Shown here piece by piece: positions 56,886 to 64,000 of a stretch of 64,000 nt of DNA. This DNA comes from Gammaproteobacteria bacterium. GTDB taxonomy: Bacteria > Pseudomonadota > Gammaproteobacteria > UBA4575. The position numbers and the translations under genes are program-made. Numbering within the stretch: position 1 is the first letter of the stretch; every line of letters begins with the position of its first letter. Below the pieces are notes generated by a model. It made no database searches and had not been told where the DNA came from. It was given only the letters and a program-made list of their open reading frames with translations. The stretch lies in contig JANQOB010000009.1 in assembly GCA_028279275.1 (NCBI GenBank), positions 1-64,000 of the forward strand, given 5' to 3'.

Positions 56886-59186
56886 ATGCAAACTCATAAA
56901 CTCAAAGTAAATGATGGATACACACTTCATCACGTCACCTGTCCACATGATTGCCCAGATTCTTGCTCAATGCTGGTCACCAGGAATGAAGCCACAGGAA
57001 AAGCGGTTCGAATTCAAGGTGATCCCACTCATCCAATTACTAAAGGTTATCTATGTAACAAGGTAAATCATTACCTTGATTTGGTTTATAACGAAAATCG
57101 TGTTCTCTACCCACATAAACGCATTGGCCCAAAGGGACCAGGTGCTCAGTTTGAGAGAATTAGTTGGGACGAAGCACTAAATTGCATTACCAATAATTTT
57201 AAAAATGTAATTTCTGAATTTGGTAGTCAGGCGATTCAACCTTATTCATATTCTGGAACTATGGGAATGGTTGGGTATTGGACTATGGATTCGCGGTTTT
57301 GGAACAAGATGCAAGCCAACGGGCTTGTTCGATCGATATGTACGTATGCCGCAACGGAAGCTACTACACAAACTTACGGCTTAGCTCATCCCAACATGTC
57401 TATACATGAGGCGGCAGCTGAAGCAGGCATTATGATTCTGTGGGGTGCAAATTTAGTAAGCACAGGTGTGCATGCAATTCCTTTTATCCGTGAAGCGAAA
57501 GAGCGAGGTATGAAGTTAATTGTTGTCGATCCCCGTGTCACTCGAACAACAATGATGGCAGATTGGCATATTCAACCTAAACCTGGAACAGATGCAGCAC
57601 TAGCATTGGGGATGATGAAAGTAATCGTAGACGCAAGACTACATGATATTGAATTCTTAAAAGAACAAACAAATGGTTGGAAAGAATTATTGGAAACTAA
57701 ACTACCGGATTATCCACTCAGTAAAGTTGAACGCATCACTGGTATTCCTGCAGAGGAAATTAAAAAGTTTGCATTGGAATATGCATCGACAAAGAAAACA
57801 TTTATACGTGCAAATTATGGTTTAAACCGTCATCAAAATGCAGGGCAAATGTGTCGATCTGTTCTAATACTTCCATGTATAACTGGCGCATGGCGCGAAT
57901 CATGTGGAGGAGCTTGTTTTGGAAACCTAGAAGAAATGTGGAGCCGCTGGGATTTGGATAAATTACATCGCACGGATCTGGGATCATGTGATCGTGCTAT
58001 CAACATGGTGCAATTAGGTCAGGCGTTAGTGGATAACTTAGGAATATCTGAACAAGTTTTAGATCCGCCTATAAAAAGTCTTTTTGTATACAACTCAGAC
58101 CCAGCAAATTGCGCACCTAATTCAAATAAAGTTCGAGAAGGCTTAATGCGAGAAGATTTATTTATAGCCGTGCATGAAACTTTTTGGACAGATACTTGCA
58201 ATTATGCAGACATTGTTATTCCAGCAGATACGCAATTAGAACGCACAGATTTGTTTGCAACCTATGGCAATTGGTATTACAGCATGAATAAACCCGTTAT
58301 AGAGCCGCTCGGCGAGAGTATTCGTAACTCCGAACTTTTTCGTTTATTGGCTAACAAGATGGGTTATGTTGAAAAAGGAGACAATGCATTCACACAAACA
58401 GACGAGGAAATCATTCGTGACATCATGTTTGATGAAGGAGAACACAATCCGTTAATGGAAGGAATAACATACGAAGACATCCAAGAAAATGGCTTTGTGC
58501 GTGCCAATACAAATTCTGAAAGAAGGAATTTTTTAAAAAATGGTTGGCCTACTCCTTCAGGGAAAATAGATATTTGGTGTGATGCATTATTGGAGCAAGG
58601 TGTTGATCCGTTGCCAACCTATATCCCTGAAATAGAAGGACAAGAAGATCCCAAGCGTAAAAAATATCCGCTACAAGTGCTTAGTAGTGCAGCACACTAT
58701 TTTATTGGTGACTCATTCCAATCTGTCCCAAGATTGCAAGCGATGATGTCTAGACCTACCGTGGAGTTAAACAGTGAAGAGGCACAAAAGCGCGATATTC
58801 AGGATGGCGATTTATGCAGATTGTTTAATGATAGAGGTGAAACTTATGCATATGCGTTAATTGTAGATGGCCTGCTACCAGGAGTATGCTCAACACAAAA
58901 ACAATACAAAGGCAGTAATACACCGGGTGGTGTGAATGTAAATGCGCTTAACTCGGAAATATTAACCGATTTTGGTAATAGCCCGACTTTTTATTCTTGT
59001 TTGGTAGAAGTTGAAAAAGCTAATCAGGGAATGATCGCAAAATTGTTGCTAGAAGAATGGGGAGGAAAAGATGGGTATATTACGAAATGGCGAGCCGATC
59101 CACGTAATGAAAATATAAGTGCAACAGATGAAGAGATTCTAAGTTTTGCGGAAAAACAGCATCCAGGGCTATTCGAAAATGTTTAA
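56886..59186 (+). CDS. Molybdopterin-dependent oxidoreductase
   Basis: 766 residues. The N-terminal iron-sulfur motif is CPHDCPDSC with a fourth Cys in GYLCNK; the following domains match the DMSO-reductase superfamily (YSYSGTMGMVGYW, MILWGANLVSTGVHAIPF, FVYNSDPANCAPN, RTDLFATYGNWYY) and the C-terminal MopB-binding part has LLPGVCSTQKQYKGSNTPGGVNVN. There is no Tat signal and no partner iron-sulfur or membrane subunit nearby, so it is probably a soluble cytoplasmic enzyme of unknown substrate. AGGAGGG precedes the ATG. It diverges from an ArsR-type regulator that shares its upstream region. Confidence 0.88.
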   Translation: MQTHKLKVNDGYTLHHVTCPHDCPDSCSMLVTRNEATGKAVRIQGDPTHPITKGYLCNKVNHYLDLVYNENRVLYPHKRIGPKGPGAQFERISWDEALNCITNNFKNVISEFGSQAIQPYSYSGTMGMVGYWTMDSRFWNKMQANGLVRSICTYAATEATTQTYGLAHPNMSIHEAAAEAGIMILWGANLVSTGVHAIPFIREAKERGMKLIVVDPRVTRTTMMADWHIQPKPGTDAALALGMMKVIVDARLHDIEFLKEQTNGWKELLETKLPDYPLSKVERITGIPAEEIKKFALEYASTKKTFIRANYGLNRHQNAGQMCRSVLILPCITGAWRESCGGACFGNLEEMWSRWDLDKLHRTDLGSCDRAINMVQLGQALVDNLGISEQVLDPPIKSLFVYNSDPANCAPNSNKVREGLMREDLFIAVHETFWTDTCNYADIVIPADTQLERTDLFATYGNWYYSMNKPVIEPLGESIRNSELFRLLANKMGYVEKGDNAFTQTDEEIIRDIMFDEGEHNPLMEGITYEDIQENGFVRANTNSERRNFLKNGWPTPSGKIDIWCDALLEQGVDPLPTYIPEIEGQEDPKRKKYPLQVLSSAAHYFIGDSFQSVPRLQAMMSRPTVELNSEEAQKRDIQDGDLCRLFNDRGETYAYALIVDGLLPGVCSTQKQYKGSNTPGGVNVNALNSEILTDFGNSPTFYSCLVEVEKANQGMIAKLLLEEWGGKDGYITKWRADPRNENISATDEEILSFAEKQHPGLFENV

Positions 59187-59203
59187 TTCAAAATTAAATA
59201 TTT

Positions 59204-59222
59204 ATTAGATCTTTAATCTAAT
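59204..59222. terminator. Weak AT-rich hairpin between convergent genes
   Basis: A seven-base-pair inverted repeat ATTAGAT, loop CTTTA, ATCTAAT lies between the oxidoreductase gene and the convergent DUF3299 gene. Low stability. Confidence 0.3.
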
Positions 59223-59227
59223 CAAGA

Positions 59228-59809
59228 CTATTCGCCGTCATAGACTTCCAGCTGTATATTATTCATCGAATACCCGGCGAATCCGTATTCGCTGTCAACA
59301 CTGTCAGTCGTCATAGTTCCCGTCACCCAGACTGCATCCTCTAGCCACCTTTGTTTAAGTTCACCATCGGGTTTTACGTATACAATTTGATTAGATGGAG
59401 GCGGAGGAACATGAATGCATGCTCCAAAGTAGGGTGCAAGTAAAAACTCACTGAACGTTCCATTTTCAAAATCAAATTCTAGTGGAACGATAAAGCCAGG
59501 AATTCTGACGTATTCGCCATCCAGTTCTTTAACGATAGGAGCTGAGCGTAATTCCATCTGCATTTGTTCGTATGCAATTATTGCCTCCTGTGATTCGTCC
59601 TCTTCCTCCTCACTTCCAAACTCTAGTCCATCGAAAATTCCACCCAGTATTGATTCTTGCTTTTTTTCTAAAGATTCGAAATAACCCTCAGGAGCTAAGT
59701 CGCCCCATTCAAGCATTCGTGCATCTTTTGCGAACAAGGCTCCATTGGCATACAGAATGAAACTTATGAACACACAATAAGAAAATATTTTTGCGAAACC
59801 GAAATTCAT
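59228..59809 (-). CDS. DUF3299 protein, last gene of the Zur operon
   Basis: 193 residues from the ATG at 59809, which overlaps the permease stop (ATGA); an upstream start at 59914 would lie far inside the permease gene. A signal peptide (to about LFAKD) precedes an acidic stretch and the DUF3299 core with YVRIPGFIVPLEF, YFGACIHVPPPPSNQI and VWVTGTM. A DUF3299 protein is encoded in the zinc-responsive zrg locus of Vibrio cholerae. Probably a periplasmic component of the same metal-handling system. Confidence 0.85.
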   Translation of the reverse strand: MNFGFAKIFSYCVFISFILYANGALFAKDARMLEWGDLAPEGYFESLEKKQESILGGIFDGLEFGSEEEEDESQEAIIAYEQMQMELRSAPIVKELDGEYVRIPGFIVPLEFDFENGTFSEFLLAPYFGACIHVPPPPSNQIVYVKPDGELKQRWLEDAVWVTGTMTTDSVDSEYGFAGYSMNNIQLEVYDGE

Positions 59810-61071
59810 AATCGAATAGTTAATCCATCTTGCAGTGTTTTTCGATAAGCGCTGATTGCAGGATAAAGTGCCGCTAGAATGCCACCAATTAATACGGCTA
59901 TCAGCATTAACCATTGGAACTTGGTGGGAGGGCTAAGTTCAATATTAAAACCAAAAGTGTTAAATAACATAGGGTTAATAAGAATTAAGAATAAATATAG
60001 AAAGGTTAAGCCAAAAAATATTCCAAGGGATACTAATATTTCAGACTCGATCACCATTAATGAAAAAATTGTTCTTGGTGAGGCGCCGACCGAGCGAAGA
60101 ATTGCAATTTCACGTCGGCGTTCATTTAAGTTAGTTAGTAATATAGTCAACATTCCAATTAAGCTGGTTAATACAACGAGTCCAGCTATTACAAAAAGTG
60201 CTTTTTCTATAATCTCAACAACTTTCCATAGTTCCAATAATGCGATTCCTGGCATGATGGCGAGTAATGGCTCAGATTTATATTCATTAATGCCACGACG
60301 TATCGAAAAAATATCATGTTTGCTTTTCAGTCCCAAAAGAAAAGCGGTAATTGATTCAGGTTCAAGAGAAGCATCATCAAGATTTAGATCTTTTTTAGGA
60401 ATACTTCTAGACGGCGCCCCTTGTTCCCAGCCAATATGAACTGCTTCAAGTCCACTGAGTGAAATTAAAACCGAACGGTCAAGCGGTGTGCCAGTAGGCT
60501 TCAGTATACCCGTTATGGTAAATGGTGAATCTTTATGTTCTACAAAATCAGCGCTACTTATGCCATGTGAGATTATAATTTTTTCACCAAGCTGGTATTC
60601 AAGTGACTTTGCTACTTTTGCACCTATTACTGCATCATAAATACCTGAGAAAATAACGCCATCTGAAAGTTCTAAAGCACGACCTTTACCATATTTGTAA
60701 TACTTAAATATATCTTCTGTCGTGCCAATGACACGAAAACCTTTATGAGAGTCGCCTAGAGAAATGGGTATGGACCAGCTCACTCTGGGATGCTTTGTAA
60801 TCCTGCTATAGCTTTTCCAAGAAACGTTATTGGTTGCATTGCCAATATGAAAAATACTATATAGCAGTAATTGAACAGAACCGCTTCTCGATCCCACAAT
60901 CAAATCTGTATCGCTTACTGTATTAGTAAATTGTTCTTTGGCTTGTACACGGATCATGTCTACCCCTAGCAATAACACTATACTTATTGCTAATGATAAG
61001 ATCGTCAGCCCTATAGTAAGTTTACGAAAACGCAAACTTTTTACCGCTAGCTGGAAAATTCTCTGGATCAT
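59806..61071 (-). CDS. FtsX-type ABC permease of the Zur operon
   Basis: 421 residues: TM1 (about 20-38), a periplasmic MacB-PCD domain (about 45-270) and three C-terminal helices (about 280-415). NLNERRREIAILRSVGASPRTIFSLMVIESEIL is the coupling-helix motif. It overlaps the ATPase gene by four bases on one side and the DUF3299 gene on the other. It forms an exporter-like pair with the ATPase, similar to ZrgBC of Vibrio cholerae. Confidence 0.88.
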   Translation of the reverse strand: MIQRIFQLAVKSLRFRKLTIGLTILSLAISIVLLLGVDMIRVQAKEQFTNTVSDTDLIVGSRSGSVQLLLYSIFHIGNATNNVSWKSYSRITKHPRVSWSIPISLGDSHKGFRVIGTTEDIFKYYKYGKGRALELSDGVIFSGIYDAVIGAKVAKSLEYQLGEKIIISHGISSADFVEHKDSPFTITGILKPTGTPLDRSVLISLSGLEAVHIGWEQGAPSRSIPKKDLNLDDASLEPESITAFLLGLKSKHDIFSIRRGINEYKSEPLLAIMPGIALLELWKVVEIIEKALFVIAGLVVLTSLIGMLTILLTNLNERRREIAILRSVGASPRTIFSLMVIESEILVSLGIFFGLTFLYLFLILINPMLFNTFGFNIELSPPTKFQWLMLIAVLIGGILAALYPAISAYRKTLQDGLTIRL

Positions 61072-61772
61072 GTAGTACAGTGATTAATATCTACAAAAGA
61101 AATTGTACGATCAAAAAACTTTGAAAGAGTAAGATCATGGCTGACAAATAGTACAGCACTGTTACTACTTCTAGCTTCTTCAAATAATAGTTCCAAAAAT
61201 CCTTGCTTGGTATCTTGGTCCAATGCAGATGTTGGCTCATCTGCGATAATCATTTCTGGTGAACCAATCAAGGCGCGTGCTGCGGCAACACGTTGTTGCT
61301 GTCCGGTGCTCAGCTCTGTGACATTTTGTGAAATAATTTTTTCGTCACTTAATCCAAGAGAGCAAAGTAAGCGTACCGATTCCTCATAGATATTACGCTT
61401 TTGAATAGTTAACATTTCTTTTCTTTTCCAAGAAAAAGTGCAAGGCAAAGAAATATTTTCATATACGTTTAAATAAGGAATTAAATTAAATTGCTGGAAG
61501 ATAATTCCTATGTGATCAACACGATATTGATCACGTTCTTTTTGAGAAAGTGAAAATAAGTTTTTACCCAGAATATTAATTTCTCCGCTTGTAGGTCTAA
61601 GTACACCAGTAACTAAATTTAGAAGAGTAGATTTTCCGCATCCACTCGGGCCATGGATAAATAGTTTTTCACCGCGATTAAGGTTTAATGAATCTATATT
61701 TATTAAAGACGGATGACTGTCATCCCAGTGAAATTCAATTTTTGAAAGTTCAAGACATGCGCTACCGATCAT
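61068..61772 (-). CDS. ABC ATPase of the Zur operon
   Basis: 234 residues: Walker A GPSGCGKST, signature ELSTGQQQRVAAARAL (Ser-Thr-Gly-Gln in place of the usual Ser-Gly-Gly-Gln), Walker B MIIADEPTSALD and His in VLFVSHDL. It is a LolD/MacB-type subunit paired with the FtsX permease, whose gene overlaps its stop by four bases. Confidence 0.9.
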   Translation of the reverse strand: MIGSACLELSKIEFHWDDSHPSLINIDSLNLNRGEKLFIHGPSGCGKSTLLNLVTGVLRPTSGEINILGKNLFSLSQKERDQYRVDHIGIIFQQFNLIPYLNVYENISLPCTFSWKRKEMLTIQKRNIYEESVRLLCSLGLSDEKIISQNVTELSTGQQQRVAAARALIGSPEMIIADEPTSALDQDTKQGFLELLFEEARSSNSAVLFVSHDLTLSKFFDRTISFVDINHCTT

Positions 61773-61797
61773 AGACTAGTTTAAAAAATTCGTTAGA

Positions 61798-62478
61798 TCA
61801 TTTTAGTGACTGGAGACGATTTTTATTTGAAGCATTGAATAATGCTTGATGATCACTTGAAATGAATTGCACCTCAATTTTTTCAAGTGTAGGGAAATGG
61901 TCAAAAATTAGATATTCGATAGATTCGAGAGCGCCCTCTGAACACTTGAATGAATAATTAGCATTTACATCACTATGGGTTTCTTTATCATCTGTGTCGT
62001 GATGATCATGTTCTTCATGTTCTTCATGTTCTTCATGTTCTTCATGTTCTTCATGTTCTTCATGTTCATGATGTTGCTCATGTTTATGGTGCTTATCAGT
62101 GTCGGCTTCAATAATTTCACTGTTTACTTTAGCCGAAGCTATTTCACATGCATTATTTCTTTCGAATCGGAAAAGTTTGTTCGTATTTTCGAGAGTAGCA
62201 ATTGATTGCGCAACTTTTTTATGTTGCTCGTCATTTTTTGGTGCATGTTCAAAGCCGAATATATCAATAGAGGGAAAGGATAAATCTATGTTTAAAGCTT
62301 CATTTTCATAGGTAACATTAGCAGTGGCAAGTCCATGAACATGTGATGCATGTTCTTCAAATTGATGATCTTCGTCCTGTTCATGATCATGATCATGGTG
62401 ATGTTCATCCTCTCCTGCATAAACTAGATTTACTAAGCAAAGTGTTACAAACAAAGTTAATATTTTAAATTTAAGCAT
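61798..62478 (-). CDS. His-rich DUF2796 metal-binding protein (ZrgA-like)
   Basis: 226 residues: signal peptide (cleavage near VYAGED), then a His/Asp cluster, the DUF2796 core (HASHVHGLATANVTYE, FPSIDIFGFEH), a very His-rich linker and the C-terminal part (YSFKCSEGALESIEY). It resembles ZrgA of Vibrio cholerae, a periplasmic zinc-binding protein, and lies in the same kind of operon. The linker is coded by six perfect 9-base repeats (His-Glu-Glu). Confidence 0.88.
   Translation of the reverse strand: MLKFKILTLFVTLCLVNLVYAGEDEHHHDHDHEQDEDHQFEEHASHVHGLATANVTYENEALNIDLSFPSIDIFGFEHAPKNDEQHKKVAQSIATLENTNKLFRFERNNACEIASAKVNSEIIEADTDKHHKHEQHHEHEEHEEHEEHEEHEEHEEHDHHDTDDKETHSDVNANYSFKCSEGALESIEYLIFDHFPTLEKIEVQFISSDHQALFNASNKNRLQSLK
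62011..62064 (-). repeat. Six perfect 9-base repeats in the His-rich linker
   Basis: The unit TTCTTCATG (plus strand) repeats six times without a mismatch and codes for (His-Glu-Glu)6 on the minus strand. Copies can be gained or lost by replication slippage in multiples of three residues. Confidence 0.9.
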
Positions 62479-62524
62479 AGTTATAAATCTATATAGAGTT
62501 TAAAACTTTATGGAAATTATTAAT

Positions 62525-62947
62525 TTATTGATTCGCGCAAGATAAACGCATATTGCTTGTAGCAACAAGGTTCATAATATGGCCAATAGCATGCACAATC
62601 CCGCCGGAGATTGTTAACCATGTTTCGCCTTCATGTGGAATGACATGGTTAGAGATTAATGTCCCAGCAAATACTGAAGTAAAAACCAGAATAGAAAGAC
62701 CTACTGCTGCGATTATGGCAGGTAAAATTTGCCGATGACGGCGATATCCTAAAATGATTGCCAAAATACTAAATGGCAATATAAATATTAAAATAAAATA
62801 ATGAAACCAAAATTCGTGCAAAGCACTACCGTGATTCAGTGTAGCAGCAAAAAGGGGAATGAAGCTTGCGACAATAGGCAAGGCTATGCAATGGACTACG
62901 CATACACACGACAAGGTAATAGCGATTCGATCAAAATAAGCTTGCAT
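62525..62947 (-). CDS. MerC-domain membrane protein
   Basis: 140 residues with four membrane helices. The N-terminal motif CVCVVHCIALPIVAS has the Cys-x-x-x-x-Cys of MerC-type proteins. MerC imports mercuric ion in mercury operons, but in chromosomal metal loci the family may carry other metals. Here it sits between zur and the DUF2796 gene, so a role with zinc is more probable. Confidence 0.86.
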   Translation of the reverse strand: MQAYFDRIAITLSCVCVVHCIALPIVASFIPLFAATLNHGSALHEFWFHYFILIFILPFSILAIILGYRRHRQILPAIIAAVGLSILVFTSVFAGTLISNHVIPHEGETWLTISGGIVHAIGHIMNLVATSNMRLSCANQ

Positions 62948-62970
62948 TATTTTTTATTCTAATTATTTAA

Positions 62971-63432
62971 TTATCGTTGAGCACATTGAGAACAAGTGCC
63001 ATGAATTTCTACATTTACGAGGCTTGGAGTAAAGCCTTGTTTTTTACTTATTTCAAATAGAGCCTTGTTGACTTTAGGTTCAATAAGTTCTTCAACTTCA
63101 TTGCATTTATCACAGATTAAAAATTTGCTATCAAAAGAGTCATGATCCGCATTACAGCCGATATATGCGTTTTGGCTTTCTATGCGATGTATTAGATTAT
63201 TCTCGTGAAGAAATTCTAAGGCACGGTAAACTGTGGGTGGTTTTTCAGTAAAATTATCAGAACTCAATTGCGCGAGGAGGTCATAGGCTTTAATCGGCTT
63301 ATGGCTTTTCCAGATGAGTTCTAAAACTTTCTTTCTTATAGGTGTGAGACGACATTTACGAGCAATGCAGGTTTTTTCAGCTCTGCTAATGGCTTCTTTA
63401 ATGCATTCGCTGTGTCGATGTCTTTTCCACAT
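62971..63432 (-). CDS. zur: Zinc-uptake regulator Zur (Fur family)
   Basis: 153 residues. The DNA-binding part has LTPIRKKVLELIWKSHKPIKAYDLL and PPTVYRALEFLHENNLIHRIE. The structural zinc site is two CxxC pairs (CDKCNEV and CSQC). The end CAQR, the CNADHD box and the Zur box upstream favour Zur over Fur. It heads the operon and probably represses it when zinc is plentiful. Confidence 0.9.
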   Translation of the reverse strand: MWKRHRHSECIKEAISRAEKTCIARKCRLTPIRKKVLELIWKSHKPIKAYDLLAQLSSDNFTEKPPTVYRALEFLHENNLIHRIESQNAYIGCNADHDSFDSKFLICDKCNEVEELIEPKVNKALFEISKKQGFTPSLVNVEIHGTCSQCAQR

Positions 63433-63460
63433 AGGATTCAGTTATTGGTCCAGATATGAG

Positions 63461-63490
63461 TGTTATAATATAACATACCTCTTATCGCAA
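63461..63490 (-). promoter_or_regulatory. Zur box over the zur-operon promoter
   Basis: The palindrome TGTTATAATATAACA (63461-63475) matches the core of the Zur consensus. On the minus strand a -10 TATAAC overlaps it and a -35 TTGCGA lies 17 bases upstream. The zur ATG follows 29 bases later. Confidence 0.85.
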
Positions 63491-63525
63491 TAAGACAAAA
63501 TTGAAGTGGTAATTTAGGAGGTTTT

Positions 63526-63546
63526 AGCTAGCAATATATACTAGCT
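63526..63546. terminator. Hairpin between crp and the zur promoter
   Basis: AGCTAG, loop CAATATATA, CTAGCT, followed by TTTTG on the plus strand but by AAAACC on the minus strand, the direction in which crp is read. It may still act as a 3' end for crp. Confidence 0.3.
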
Positions 63547-63556
63547 TTTGTAAGGT

Positions 63557-64000
63557 TTAGCGCGTGCCGTAAACTACAATGGTTTTACCGTGTGCAGAAA
63601 TTAACCCCTGTTGCTGAAGCTCTTTTAGTACACGCCCAGCCATTTCACGTGAGCAACCCACAATTTTGGCGATTTCTTGTCTCGTAATGCGGATTTGCAT
63701 ACCTTCTGGATGGGTTAAGGCATCGGGCTGTTTAGCAAGGTCTAACAGTGTATGAGCTACACGTCCCGTCACATCTAAGTACGCAAGATCAATTACTTTG
63801 CGACTGGTATCACGTAAACGTTTGGCGAGTTGTCCGGCCATGTGCATCAAAATATCAGGGTCAGATTTTATTAATTCACGAAATTTTGAATACTGGATTT
63901 CTGCAACATCACACTGTTCTTTAGCAATAACAAGAGCACTTCGTTCGTTTTCCTCGAACAATCCCATTTCCCCAAAGAAGTCACCCTTATTAAGATATGC
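63557..64000 (-). CDS. crp: cAMP receptor protein family regulator, Crp/Vfr (3' part)
   Basis: 147 residues visible; the frame runs out of the right edge, and the ATG at 63967 is internal (the upstream codons read [11 protein letters not shown]). It has the end of the cyclic-nucleotide fold ([19 protein letters not shown], with the cAMP-contact residues GE and RSA), the dimerisation helix and the helix-turn-helix [29 protein letters not shown]. The C-terminus [14 protein letters not shown] is identical to that of E. coli Crp. It is therefore a close Crp/Vfr orthologue, a global activator of catabolism and virulence-type genes. Confidence 0.93.
   Translation of the reverse strand, partial: AYLNKGDFFGEMGLFEENERSALVIAKEQCDVAEIQYSKFRELIKSDPDILMHMAGQLAKRLRDTSRKVIDLAYLDVTGRVAHTLLDLAKQPDALTHPEGMQIRITRQEIAKIVGCSREMAGRVLKELQQQGLISAHGKTIVVYGTR

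Noticed and set aside
61975-62205. A plus-strand frame with FMFFMFF repeats.
   Set aside because: It is only the complement of the (His-Glu-Glu) repeat tract in the DUF2796 gene.

Overview
The window looks like chromosomal DNA of a moderately AT-rich gammaproteobacterium. The evidence is the run rpe-gph-trpE-trpG-trpD-trpC with a crp/vfr gene beyond it (the trpDC-crp neighbourhood is typical of Gammaproteobacteria such as Pseudomonas), the central-carbon cluster tkt-gap-pgk-pyk-fba, a Gram-negative envelope (usher, OmpA domain, several outer-membrane barrels) and a Zur box of enterobacterial/Vibrio type. No rRNA, tRNA, CRISPR array, phage or insertion sequence was seen.

Layout. 0-8.5 kb: two large secreted or surface proteins built from DUF11-like repeats, the first (cut by the left edge) carrying an OmpA-like peptidoglycan-binding domain and a C-terminal outer-membrane barrel. 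8.6-15.4 kb: tkt, gap, pgk, pyk and a class I fructose-bisphosphate aldolase. 15.4-17.4 kb: glnK-amtB behind an NtrC-like site. 17.7-19.6 kb: ada and bioD. 19.6-25.1 kb: a TetR regulator with a doubled operator, then an RND/MMPL exporter, a LolA-like periplasmic protein, an outer-membrane barrel protein and an NTF2-like protein. 25-27.7 kb: purC diverging from purE-purK. 27.7-33.6 kb: an AcuI-like reductase, a periplasmic thioredoxin, a haem-oxygenase-like di-iron enzyme, several small unknown genes, a DUF2490 barrel and an alpha/beta hydrolase. 33.9-39.4 kb: an Acg-like nitroreductase with an ABC/FtsX/HlyD exporter. 39.6-42.8 kb: a fasciclin protein, a DUF1499 protein, an SpmA/SpmB-type membrane protein and a small membrane protein. 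43.1-48.1 kb: a chaperone-usher fimbria locus with three spore-coat-U-like subunits on one strand facing usher and chaperone on the other. 48.4-50.8 kb: creD, a small cytochrome c and a CopD-like protein. 51-56.4 kb: rpe-gph and trpEGDC, with a Trp-rich leader peptide. 56.4-63.4 kb: an ArsR-type regulator and a molybdopterin oxidoreductase, then a Zur-controlled metal operon (zur, merC-like, His-rich DUF2796, ABC ATPase, FtsX permease, DUF3299) resembling zrgABCDE of Vibrio cholerae. At the right edge lies the 3' part of crp.

The most unusual signal is non-coding. Four genes (amtB, bioD, the thioredoxin gene and the SpmA/B-like gene) carry, directly after the stop codon and in the sense direction, a related module of two short hairpins with GGA in the loop joined by a GAATA(A/T)GA-type linker. 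Two copies differ by a compensating base pair. A second family of short palindromes (core CCGCTATTGGCCGAAAGCGG), also with a compensating change, is scattered in at least six intergenic sites and appears in an extended, branched form in two of them. GGA-loop hairpins are what CsrA/RsmA proteins bind, so these 3' modules are candidates for a dispersed RNA regulatory or sponge element.
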